The notes under the pieces were generated by a model, which worked only from the letters and a program-made list of their open reading frames with translations, had not been told where the DNA came from and ran no database searches. 64,000 nt of DNA from Candidatus Calescibacterium sp. (lineage in GTDB: Bacteria > DRYD01). This document shows, piece by piece, positions 52,043-60,169 of this stretch; position 1 is the first letter of the stretch; each line of letters opens with the position of its first letter. The stretch covers positions 62,001 through 126,000 of the forward strand of contig JANXCV010000002.1 in the NCBI GenBank assembly GCA_025059235.1. The letters run 5' to 3'. The position numbers and the translations under genes are program-made.

Positions 52043-53325
52043 TATGCTAGGTTTTGGTTTTTCAATGTGATTGCAATTTTTATTGCTTTTTGTATATCTA
52101 TTAGTCCGTTACCTTGTGAGTATTTATCGAATTCTTTTCCGTCTTTATCTTTTAGTTTATTTGTGCTTTGAGTTATTATTTTTTTTATTAGTTGAGGTGT
52201 TGCGTTGGGTAGGATTTCGTATAATAGAGCTGCTAGGCCGCTTACCAGTGCTGTTCCTGCACTTGTACCAGAGCTCTCTATATAATATCCCTTTTCCCAT
52301 TTATTTGAGTTGGTTTTTTTTTCATCTTCTGTTGTTTGTAGAAATTCTGTTCTTTGGGGGGAGAAGTTTTTATCAAGATATGGGTCGAATATGCTGTTTG
52401 GTACTCTTGCTCCTACGACTTTTTTTGAAGGTGCTATCACGTCTGGTTTATCTAATTTTTCTTTTGTTGGTGTTGGTCCTTTTGAGGAACCTATGTATAT
52501 TTCGTCATCACTGATGTGGGGTGTATTTTTTGTGTCGCTACCTCCAACAGTAATGACATCGGGTGCTATTCCGGGGCTATCTATTGTTTCATAGGTTTGG
52601 TCGTTTCCTGCTGCTGCTACTACGGTGTACTCTTGTGCTAGATCGTTTGCTAGCTTAGCTATTATGTCTTCTGCCCATGATTTTTCGGGTTCGGGATCTA
52701 TGCCTAACGACATATTTATTACTTTGATATTATATTTTTTTCCGTTTTCTTTAAGCCATTCAAGTGCTTTTATTACTTCTGAGACTGAGGTTATTCTAAG
52801 GATGACAAACTTCACGCCTGGTGCTATGCCTCGGTTATATCCGTTTGAAGCTTTTCCTGTTCCCCCTATTAAAGAAGCTACATAAGTTCCGTGTCCCAGT
52901 ATATCTTTGGGATTTTCTTGAGTTGATTCGTTTGAAAAATCTTTGTAGTATATTATTCTAGACTTTTCTATATCTGGGTGATCGTATATTATGCCGCTGT
53001 CTATTACTGCTACGACTACATCTTTTCCTGTTATTCCGTTTTCTATTGCTGATCTGAGGTTTATTGATTCTAGAGAAATGTTCAGAGATGTCGCTAGTTC
53101 TTGTTTTTTTTCTACCTCTCCTGTGAAAATATGCCTATTCAAAGGTTTGTTAAAAATGGAAAAATACTTTGAATATACTCTATCTATATAGTCTTGGGTA
53201 ATTTCGTGGTAATCTATTGGATTTTGATTTTTTAATTGCTTTTTAGGATTAGGAAATTTTTTTTCATATATCGGTTTAGGAAATATATTGCTGATCTTGC
53301 TCTCTTTTATTAAAAAATTTTTCAT
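52042..53325 (-). CDS. Subtilisin-family serine protease without signal peptide
   Basis: 427 residues. S8 catalytic triad: VVAVIDSG (D109), ILGHGTYVA (H145) and SSGTSAGTALVSGLAALL (S355); oxyanion Asn is in VVAAAGNDQ. The first 95 residues are a Lys/Pro-rich, hydrophilic region (ISNIFPKPIYEKKFPNPKKQ), not a secretion signal, so it may act inside the cell, like intracellular subtilisins, or be exported by another route. No clear ribosome site precedes the ATG. The promoter 53362-53390 lies about 37 bases upstream. It overlaps the epimerase gene by one base. Confidence 0.9.
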   Translation of the reverse strand: MKNFLIKESKISNIFPKPIYEKKFPNPKKQLKNQNPIDYHEITQDYIDRVYSKYFSIFNKPLNRHIFTGEVEKKQELATSLNISLESINLRSAIENGITGKDVVVAVIDSGIIYDHPDIEKSRIIYYKDFSNESTQENPKDILGHGTYVASLIGGTGKASNGYNRGIAPGVKFVILRITSVSEVIKALEWLKENGKKYNIKVINMSLGIDPEPEKSWAEDIIAKLANDLAQEYTVVAAAGNDQTYETIDSPGIAPDVITVGGSDTKNTPHISDDEIYIGSSKGPTPTKEKLDKPDVIAPSKKVVGARVPNSIFDPYLDKNFSPQRTEFLQTTEDEKKTNSNKWEKGYYIESSGTSAGTALVSGLAALLYEILPNATPQLIKKIITQSTNKLKDKDGKEFDKYSQGNGLIDIQKAIKIAITLKNQNLA

Positions 53326-53361
53326 ATGCGTTTAATTCTATTGATTGATATATGACTACTT

Positions 53362-53390
53362 TTTATAGAATTATGTAAAAAAAATGTTAA
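53362..53390 (-). promoter_or_regulatory. Promoter of the subtilase gene
   Basis: TTAACA (53385-53390), exactly 17 bases, TATAAA (53362-53367) on the minus strand: a good sigma70-type match. The spacer begins with a T8 tract, ACATTTTTTTTACA, which also occurs upstream of the HEXXH-protease unit and, with one change, of the 120-aa gene. Confidence 0.55.
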
Positions 53391-53473
53391 AAAAGTTGAA
53401 TTTTTCTATAAGGTTTTTTGGATAGGAACATATAATAATTGAGGCTAAAATTATCTCTGGAGGAGGGATTTGT

Positions 53474-54703
53474 ATGTCGTTCGACGTGTTTTCCAACCTA
53501 AATATTGTAACTTCAGGAGTTAATAGACCATATCTAGTTAATAGCGTTATATCAGAAACCTCTATTTCCCCTATTCAGGATGGATTTATAGATAGTAATG
53601 TTTTTGAGATACCCAATTATACTGATCTATTGACTAGCGTTAGACCTACGAACTTTAATACTTCATATAATCCTGAGCCAATACCTGCAATATCAGAGCC
53701 TAACTACCAAAGCTATCAACAGATAAATTCCCTTCAACAACTATCAGAAATATTCAGAAATTATTACGAAAAATTTAGTCAACTTACTAAAATATATCAG
53801 AAAACAGAAAATGATAAATTAAGGACAATAAGTGCAATAAGAAATCTGGAGAATCAGAAAGTGGAAATAGATAACCGTATAAGAATTTTAAACCAAAAGA
53901 TTCAGGAGTTGAACAATCAGGCTCAGAACTTAGAAAACCAAGCTCAGCAGATGGATACGCAAGCACAAAACTTTGAGATCCAGGCAAATACTCAAGAGCA
54001 GAATGCTATCCTCTTGGAGCAACAAGCTCAGACTCTGATGGCAAACCCGTTTACTGCAGGTGCAGGAGCTCAGCTTTTAACACAAGCTCAAGCTCTAAGG
54101 CAAATAGCCATGAACCTCAGGGCTCAATCTCAGCAGCTAAGACAACAGGCTCAACAACTACGCCAGCAAGCTCAACAACTAAAACACCAAGCACAGCAAC
54201 TAAAACAACAAGTTAATCAACTAGAACAAAGAAAACAAATGATTGATATTAAACTGAATAACCTTAAAAAACTGCTGCAAAATATAAACAATTATCAGGA
54301 TAGAATCAAGGATTCTCTGAGAAAGCTATTGGAGCACGTAAGAATGATAAAAGTAAGGGCTCAAGAACTCTCCGCTAAAGACCAGCAAGAAAATATTCAA
54401 AAAATCTTGGAACTCTTAAATAAGCTTAATAACCCCAGAAATATGAATAACCTGTATAGCATTCTTGGTTTTTCTCCGTTTGGAGGTATAAACTATCTAC
54501 CGGGGTTTGGTTCACCAATTGGATTTCTACCAGGCTCTGTAGAAAATAGGATTTATCCCATGCAAGATTTATTCCAAAATTTGTTAAGTTTTGCTGGATT
54601 TTTGGGTATGGTAGGTTCTTTTACTCCAATACCGCTGCCATTATTACCTATACAAGGAATTGGCTTTACTTTTGCTAACATTAGAATAGTGAGAGCTATT
54701 TAG
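53474..54703 (+). CDS. Gln-rich heptad-repeat coiled-coil protein
   Basis: 409 residues, no signal peptide. N-terminal 85 residues are Asn/Pro/Ser-rich. Residues about 95-300 form a continuous coiled coil; inside it a 7-residue unit of the form QLRQQAQ/QLKQQ repeats many times (QQLRQQAQQLRQQAQQLK). The last 90 residues are hydrophobic and Gly/Pro-rich (FSPFGGINYLPGFGSPIGFL, LSFAGFLGMVGSFTPIPLPL), possibly membrane-seeking. GGAGGAGGG gives a strong ribosome site. It is divergent from the subtilase and followed two bases later by the DUF4126 membrane protein. Layout recalls filament or translocator-type proteins, but the family is unknown. Confidence 0.75.
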   Translation: MSFDVFSNLNIVTSGVNRPYLVNSVISETSISPIQDGFIDSNVFEIPNYTDLLTSVRPTNFNTSYNPEPIPAISEPNYQSYQQINSLQQLSEIFRNYYEKFSQLTKIYQKTENDKLRTISAIRNLENQKVEIDNRIRILNQKIQELNNQAQNLENQAQQMDTQAQNFEIQANTQEQNAILLEQQAQTLMANPFTAGAGAQLLTQAQALRQIAMNLRAQSQQLRQQAQQLRQQAQQLKHQAQQLKQQVNQLEQRKQMIDIKLNNLKKLLQNINNYQDRIKDSLRKLLEHVRMIKVRAQELSAKDQQENIQKILELLNKLNNPRNMNNLYSILGFSPFGGINYLPGFGSPIGFLPGSVENRIYPMQDLFQNLLSFAGFLGMVGSFTPIPLPLLPIQGIGFTFANIRIVRAI

Positions 54704-54705
54704 AA

Positions 54706-55308
54706 ATGGAATGGATATTTATAATTAGTTTTGCTATAGTCTTAGCTTCTGCTACTGGTTTAAGAGCTTTTTTACCTCTTACAATAGTTTCGATAATGGC
54801 TAAGTTGAATCTAGTAACTATTCCTGCTAGTTCTCACTTCATTGCCTTTATAACCGATGATAGAGTATTAATTTTTTTGATATGTGCTACGGTAATAGAG
54901 ATTTTATCAGATAAAATTCCGGTAGTGGATAATTTCTTAGATGGTGTGTATTCTTTTGTTAAGCCAATACTATCTTTAATATCTTCTTTTGGGATAGTTT
55001 TTTCTAAGCTAGAGTTTTGGCAGGCTGCAATCATAGCCATAACCCTAAGTTTTGTATCCACATCTACTGCTATGGTTACCAAGGGTGTAGTTAGGTTGAC
55101 TTCATCTGCTACAACAGGTGGTACAGCTAATCCTTTTGTAAGTCTTATTGAAGACATATTGGTTACCATAAAGGTGGTATTGAGTATTATTTTCATCTGG
55201 CTTTTGCCGATACTAGCTATTTTGGTTATCTTAACGAGTTCAATCTTGGGTTTTACAATCTTTAAAATCGGTTATAGAATTTTAAAAGTAGAGAAAACTA
55301 ATACTTAG
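54706..55308 (+). CDS. DUF4126-family membrane protein
   Basis: 200 residues with five or six membrane spans. The motifs ATGLRAFLPLTIVSIMAKLN (usual SGFRAYLPL), VIEILSDKIPVVDNFLD and LTSSATTGGTANPFVSLIED (usual ATSTATTGGLANPVVSL.ED) mark DUF4126. Function is unknown in all members. It follows the Q-rich protein by two bases and precedes the YyaL-like gene by one base, so all three are in one operon. Confidence 0.85.
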   Translation: MEWIFIISFAIVLASATGLRAFLPLTIVSIMAKLNLVTIPASSHFIAFITDDRVLIFLICATVIEILSDKIPVVDNFLDGVYSFVKPILSLISSFGIVFSKLEFWQAAIIAITLSFVSTSTAMVTKGVVRLTSSATTGGTANPFVSLIEDILVTIKVVLSIIFIWLLPILAILVILTSSILGFTIFKIGYRILKVEKTNT

Positions 55309-55309
55309 A

Positions 55310-57244
55310 ATGAATGAATTGGTGAATTCCAATAGTCCTTATCTTCTTTCGCATAAGGATAATCCGATTAATTGGAGGATTTGGAATAATAGCAGCATTC
55401 AGCAAGCAAGAATAGAAAACAAACCTATATTTTTATCTATAGGATATTTTACTTGTCATTGGTGTCATGTGATGGCTAGAGAAGTGTTTGAAGATGAGGA
55501 GGTAGCACGGATACTAAACGAAAATTTTGTTTGCATAAAAGTGGATAGGGAAGAAAACCCGGATATTGATAGTTTTTATATGAAGGCGTTGAGTATATTG
55601 CAGGATGGTAGAGCTGGCTGGCCTGCCAATTTGTTCTTGACCCCAGATCTTAAACCTTTCTTAGGATTCACCTATCTGCCGAGATCAAACTTTATCAAGA
55701 TAGTTAGTATGATTGCTAGGATGTGGCAGGAAGACCAGAACGAATTAAAAGAATATGCCGAAAAGATTTATGATTACCTCACTAAGGATTATTTGTCATA
55801 TTTTACTGGGATTGATCCAAAAATCTTGGATATGAATAATCTAGAAAAGTTTTTATACGATATCGATAAAGGTATATACTCTTCTTTAGATAGAAAGGGA
55901 GGGTTTAATTTTCGTCCAAAATTTCCACCTCATCAGATACTAGAATACATGCTTCTAAGAATGGAGGATACACCTAGCAAATATATCTTAGAATCTTTGG
56001 ATAGAACCCTAACGAATATGATTCTGGGCGGTATGTATGATGTTATTGACGGTGGATTTTGTAGATATAGTGTAGATGAGAACTGGATGGTTCCCCATTT
56101 CGAAAAGATGCTATATGACAATTCTTTTTTAATTTACATTTATTCCAAAGCTGCTGAAATTTATAAAAACGTCGATCTGAATAAATCCAAAGTTTTTAAA
56201 GAAATAAGTGTTAAAGTTTTTGAGTTTTTAAAGAATTTTTTGTCTAATGGTAAAGTTTTTTTCAGTGCTCTGTCTGCTGAGTCAAGGGATAAAGATAGAG
56301 ATGAAGAGGGAGCATATTATTTGTTTAATCCTTCCGAAATTAAGGAAATAACTAGAGTTTTCCATGATTTCTATGACTTTTTTGATACTTATGATTTTTA
56401 TAATCCATTTACGAAGTATAAGGGGTTAATTGTTCACTATAGAGATTTTCCAGATTACCATAAATGGGATAGAATTGAGGAAATTTCATCCACTATCAGA
56501 AAGATAAGAAACACCAAAAATAAGCCCTATCTTGACAATAAAGTAATATTATCGTGGAATTGTATTCTGGCTACCTATCTATTTAAAAGCTATGAAGCGA
56601 ATGGTAATATAGAGTTCTTATACTCTGCAGCTAATATCATTGATTTCATTCTTAGAAAAATGATGGATTTTCAAAATTTAGAACTTTATAGAATAATGGT
56701 TAATGGGAATGTATATGGTAAAGCCGTTCTTGAAGACTATGTGTGGTTAGGATTGGCTCTGTACTACTATTGGAAGATTAACAAAAAAGAAGACTATCTG
56801 GAATTATCTAGAAAGTTGTTCAGAAAAATCGTAGATCTGTTCTATAGGAATGGTAATTTTTATAATTCTACAGATACTCCTTCTTTTGATATCTTTGATA
56901 GTTCTATTCACTCGAATACATCGATAGCTATTATACTAAGTTTTTTATTAAATCTGGATATTGCAGACGAATTAAAGGGTTTAATTCTAAAAATTTTCAA
57001 CTTTTCAGAAAACTTTTTATATATTGGGAGTTTTCTAAGTTTTCTTGTTATCTATAAACAGAGGCTTCAAAATGTTAGATGTAGGTTAGAAAAATTCGGA
57101 AAAGAATATATTATTTCCTTTATTTCAGAATTCGATGTTAAACCACCTTCTGTTTCAGTAAATGAAAATACCTCTTTGAGTATTAATTTACAAGTTTGTG
57201 ATCAGGAAAAGTGTTTTGAAATTCGTAAGAATATTGATTTATAA
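55310..57244 (+). CDS. YyaL/DUF255 thioredoxin-domain protein
   Basis: 644 residues. N-terminal thioredoxin-like domain: LVNSNSPYLLSHKDNPINW, GYFTCHWCHVMAREVFED with a CxxC, and VDREENPDID. The remainder is an (alpha/alpha)6 glycoside-hydrolase-like barrel with GGMYDVIDGGFCRYSVDENW, VPHFEKMLYDN, SALSAESRDKDRDEEGAYYL and DNKVILSWNCIL (usual DDK.L..WNGL). Role uncertain: a redox- or sugar-related enzyme. The C-terminal third is shorter than in most members. lpxB follows after six bases. Confidence 0.92.
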   Translation: MNELVNSNSPYLLSHKDNPINWRIWNNSSIQQARIENKPIFLSIGYFTCHWCHVMAREVFEDEEVARILNENFVCIKVDREENPDIDSFYMKALSILQDGRAGWPANLFLTPDLKPFLGFTYLPRSNFIKIVSMIARMWQEDQNELKEYAEKIYDYLTKDYLSYFTGIDPKILDMNNLEKFLYDIDKGIYSSLDRKGGFNFRPKFPPHQILEYMLLRMEDTPSKYILESLDRTLTNMILGGMYDVIDGGFCRYSVDENWMVPHFEKMLYDNSFLIYIYSKAAEIYKNVDLNKSKVFKEISVKVFEFLKNFLSNGKVFFSALSAESRDKDRDEEGAYYLFNPSEIKEITRVFHDFYDFFDTYDFYNPFTKYKGLIVHYRDFPDYHKWDRIEEISSTIRKIRNTKNKPYLDNKVILSWNCILATYLFKSYEANGNIEFLYSAANIIDFILRKMMDFQNLELYRIMVNGNVYGKAVLEDYVWLGLALYYYWKINKKEDYLELSRKLFRKIVDLFYRNGNFYNSTDTPSFDIFDSSIHSNTSIAIILSFLLNLDIADELKGLILKIFNFSENFLYIGSFLSFLVIYKQRLQNVRCRLEKFGKEYIISFISEFDVKPPSVSVNENTSLSINLQVCDQEKCFEIRKNIDL

Positions 57245-57250
57245 AAATCT

Positions 57251-58390
57251 ATGAATGTTTTTGTATCTGTATGTGATTATTCTTCCGAAGAATATGCTGC
57301 TAAGTTAATAGGATATATTAGGAACAATGTTCAGGGGAATATATTTGTAATAGGGGGACGAATCTTAAGAGGTTTGTCTGATGATAAACTAACTTTCTTG
57401 CTTGATTCTGTAAGGTATAGTTCAATAGGTTTTTTTGAAAACTTATCGCTGATACCATGGATGTATTTAGATTATATAAAATTGAGAAGTTTTCTAGAGA
57501 AAACTGAGATAGACTTGGCTATACTATTTGACTCTCCTGCAGTTAATTTAAAGCTTATTCCTATATTTAAATCTAAAAGATCCAAAATAGTCTATATTAT
57601 TCCTCCGAAGACTTGGAGTATGCAAAGAACTTTGATTCACAAATTTATTGAGGATAACTGTGATCTTGTAATAGTTCCATTTAAGTTTAATCTCAAAGTA
57701 TATACGGGACCAAATGTTTATTTTGTAGGTCATCCGATTGTTGATACCATAGCTAACCAAGAATTCGAAGCAAAAAAAAATCTCGATACTGTTGGAATAT
57801 TCCCAGGTAGCAGAAGTTTTGAAATTAAATTTGTATCGAAACCCGTTTTCCAGATATTGGATAAAATAAGAGATAGGTTTAGGAAGGTTTGGGTTTCTTC
57901 TACTCCAAACACTCAAGATTATATCGTGAGTAAATTTGGCAATAGGATAAATAAAGATTTTTTTTTGGAATCGGACTACATTTCCATGGTCAGTAGTATA
58001 GGTTTAGCTTTAGCCGTGTCAGGTACCGTTGTTCTGAAAAACTCTATTCTCTCAATACCTACAATATCTTTCTACAAGGTATATAAAATCTCTGAATTCA
58101 TATTCAGGAAGTTAAAGAGGATCAGTGTTGAAAAGATCTCTCTTCCAAATATATTATGGGAATATGAATTTGAAAAGGGTAGAGAAAAAATAGTACCTGA
58201 ACTAGTTCAGGAAGAATATAATCCACTTCAACTTCTAAGAACTATAGATGAAGTATTGGTAAATTATGATTACTATCTAGAAAAAATCAAGGAATTTAGA
58301 AGAACATTTTGGCAGTTTTATTCTCCTGGTACAATCCGTAAGATTTCCGAACTTATTAACGATTATTTTCTGCAATCTAAGAAAGGATAA
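57251..58390 (+). CDS. lpxB: Lipid-A-disaccharide synthase
   Basis: GT19 glycosyltransferase that joins UDP-diacylglucosamine to lipid X at the inner membrane. Recognised by the C-terminal half: GIFPGSRSFEIKFVSKPVFQ (usual LPGSR..E), ALAVSGTVVLKNSILSIPTI (usual SGTATLE), FYKVYKISEFIFRKLKRISV, ISLPNILWE and VPELVQEEYNP (usual PEL.Q). N-terminal half is more diverged; GEASGD near the start reads DYSSEEY. 379 residues is normal. It is strong evidence for an LPS outer membrane; no other lpx gene is present here. Confidence 0.88.
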   Translation: MNVFVSVCDYSSEEYAAKLIGYIRNNVQGNIFVIGGRILRGLSDDKLTFLLDSVRYSSIGFFENLSLIPWMYLDYIKLRSFLEKTEIDLAILFDSPAVNLKLIPIFKSKRSKIVYIIPPKTWSMQRTLIHKFIEDNCDLVIVPFKFNLKVYTGPNVYFVGHPIVDTIANQEFEAKKNLDTVGIFPGSRSFEIKFVSKPVFQILDKIRDRFRKVWVSSTPNTQDYIVSKFGNRINKDFFLESDYISMVSSIGLALAVSGTVVLKNSILSIPTISFYKVYKISEFIFRKLKRISVEKISLPNILWEYEFEKGREKIVPELVQEEYNPLQLLRTIDEVLVNYDYYLEKIKEFRRTFWQFYSPGTIRKISELINDYFLQSKKG

Positions 58391-58524
58391 AACTATTTGG
58401 GTATAGAATTCATATTATGTATAGCATAGTGAAAACAAGATAAAAAACAGATAAAAGGTAAAAAACATATCAAAACACGCAAGTAAGATACTAAACATAG
58501 TATTAGAAAGGGGAGTGTTTAAGG

Positions 58525-58770
58525 ATGCAAAACACGACTTCCTCAATAAGAAGAAAGACTGAAAAGAAAACCAAAAAATCAAGAAACTTTCAAGATAGGT
58601 TTCTCAACTCTTTAAGAGGAGAAGACATAAGAATAAAAGTAGAAACTATAAACTCTAAAACATATACGGGAAAAATGATTTCATTTGATCCATATGTAGT
58701 AATACTGGAAACAGAACAAGGACAAGTAATGTTATACAAGCACGCCATTTCCTCCATTGAGAAGACTTAA
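58525..58770 (+). CDS. hfq: RNA chaperone Hfq with basic N-terminal extension
   Basis: Hexameric Sm-like protein matching small RNAs to messages. After a 20-residue Lys/Arg-rich N-terminus (SIRRKTEKKTKKSRN), the Sm1 motif begins FQDRFLNSLRGEDIRIKVET, then GKMISFDPYVVILETEQGQ, and the Sm2 motif VMLYKHAISSIEK. Gln and Asp of QD and the KHAIS are the proximal RNA-site residues. 81 residues; usual core 65-70 and most bacteria carry their tail C-terminally, not N-terminally. GGGGAG lies before the ATG. Its stop overlaps the gcvPA start (TAATG). Confidence 0.92.
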   Translation: MQNTTSSIRRKTEKKTKKSRNFQDRFLNSLRGEDIRIKVETINSKTYTGKMISFDPYVVILETEQGQVMLYKHAISSIEKT

Positions 58771-60146
58771 TGTATATACCACATACTCCTGATCAAATAC
58801 AAAAAATAAAGGATATACTCGGAATAGACAGTGTAGATGATATATTCCAAAAAATAACAGGCAAGACCAACTTTTTTGAACCAATAGAATTAGGAGAAAA
58901 GCTCAGTCAGCAGGAATTATTATACTATTTTGATGAAAAATTATCAGGACTGAAAAAATATCATTATTTAGTTGGTTGTGGTGCTTATGATCATTTTATC
59001 CCACCTGTTGTTGATGCCTTAATGAGGTCTGAATTCATAACTTCATATACACCATATCAACCTGAGATTTCCCAAGGAGTCTTGAAGGCTATTTGGGATT
59101 TCCAGTCTTATGTTTGTGAAATATTTGATATGGATGTTTGTAATTCTTCTCATTATGACGGAGCAACTGCAGCTGCGGAAGCTGTACTGATGGCAAAAAG
59201 AATTTACTCAAAAATAAATCCCCACGCCTATAAATATATTGTCCTAAATTCCCTCCATCCTAATTATATAAGGGTTATACAGACATATGCAGAAAGCATA
59301 GAACTGAAACCAGTATTCGCAGACTTTGATCAGTATGGAAAAGCCGATCTGTCATCCTTAGAGAATTTAATAGATAATGATACTTTTGCTATAGTGATTC
59401 AAAATCCCAATTTCTGGGGAGTAATAGAGAATAACATAGATAAGATAAAAGAACTAGTAAAGCAAAAAATAGTTATACTGGTAACTGCCAATCCATTTGT
59501 ATATTTTCTGATAGATCCCCCAAAAGTAGATATCGTGGCTGCTAGTTTACAACCATTCGGAATACCTCTAAATTTTGGCGGACCTTATATAGGTGTGATA
59601 GCTACATCAATGGAAAACATAAGAAATTTACCAGGTAGAATAATCGGGCAAACCATAGATAAAGACGGAAAAATAGCTTACACAATGATACTACAAACAA
59701 GAGAACAACATATAAGAAGAGAAAAAGCTACCAGTAATATATGCACTAATCAAGGATTAATGGCTATAAGAAACCTGATATATTTAATGACAATGGGGAA
59801 ATCAAATCTTATAAAAGTAGCAAAAAAGAATTATACCAACATAAGATTTTTTATAAGTAGGTTGAAGGAACTGGGCATAGCAAAAAATATCTTTGAAGAT
59901 ATATTCAATGAAGCTCTGATATATGTTCCTTCTTACACAGAAATGTACAATCAGATGAAAGATAAATACAGTATTATTCTTGGAGTAAGTCTAAATAAGT
60001 TAAATCTTTTACAATCACAGGTAGAAAACTTAAGAAAAATAGGAATTGATTATGATTTAAAAGATCTTGCTATAATCTGTACAACGGAAAAATATTCAAA
60101 ACAACAGTTAGATCAGTTCTGTAACTATCTAAAAGAAATATGCTGA
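58770..60146 (+). CDS. gcvPA: Glycine dehydrogenase (decarboxylating) subunit 1
   Basis: N-terminal half of the two-subunit glycine-cleavage P-protein, which decarboxylates glycine with PLP. MYIPHTPDQIQKIKDILGID at the start, FLVGCGAYDHFIPPVVDALM (YLVGCGAYDH here), SEFITSYTPYQPEISQGVLK, SHYDGATAAAEAVLMAKR, SLQPFGIPLNFGGPYIG and RTLPGRIIGQT-like NLPGRIIGQTIDKDGK are all typical. 458 residues is standard. The partner subunit gcvPB, and gcvT and gcvH, are not in the window; rlmN follows instead. Overlap with hfq suggests co-transcription. Confidence 0.94.
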   Translation: MYIPHTPDQIQKIKDILGIDSVDDIFQKITGKTNFFEPIELGEKLSQQELLYYFDEKLSGLKKYHYLVGCGAYDHFIPPVVDALMRSEFITSYTPYQPEISQGVLKAIWDFQSYVCEIFDMDVCNSSHYDGATAAAEAVLMAKRIYSKINPHAYKYIVLNSLHPNYIRVIQTYAESIELKPVFADFDQYGKADLSSLENLIDNDTFAIVIQNPNFWGVIENNIDKIKELVKQKIVILVTANPFVYFLIDPPKVDIVAASLQPFGIPLNFGGPYIGVIATSMENIRNLPGRIIGQTIDKDGKIAYTMILQTREQHIRREKATSNICTNQGLMAIRNLIYLMTMGKSNLIKVAKKNYTNIRFFISRLKELGIAKNIFEDIFNEALIYVPSYTEMYNQMKDKYSIILGVSLNKLNLLQSQVENLRKIGIDYDLKDLAIICTTEKYSKQQLDQFCNYLKEIC

Positions 60147-60169
60147 GTTAGCAAAAAAATTAGCTTCAA

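Noticed and set aside
52071..52885. Several + strand open frames antisense to the subtilase
   Set aside because: The minus-strand frame holds the complete S8 catalytic triad; the opposite frames are shadows.
58391..58524. Glycine riboswitch upstream of hfq-gcvPA
   Set aside because: The 134-base leader is A-rich and shows no paired glycine-aptamer cores.
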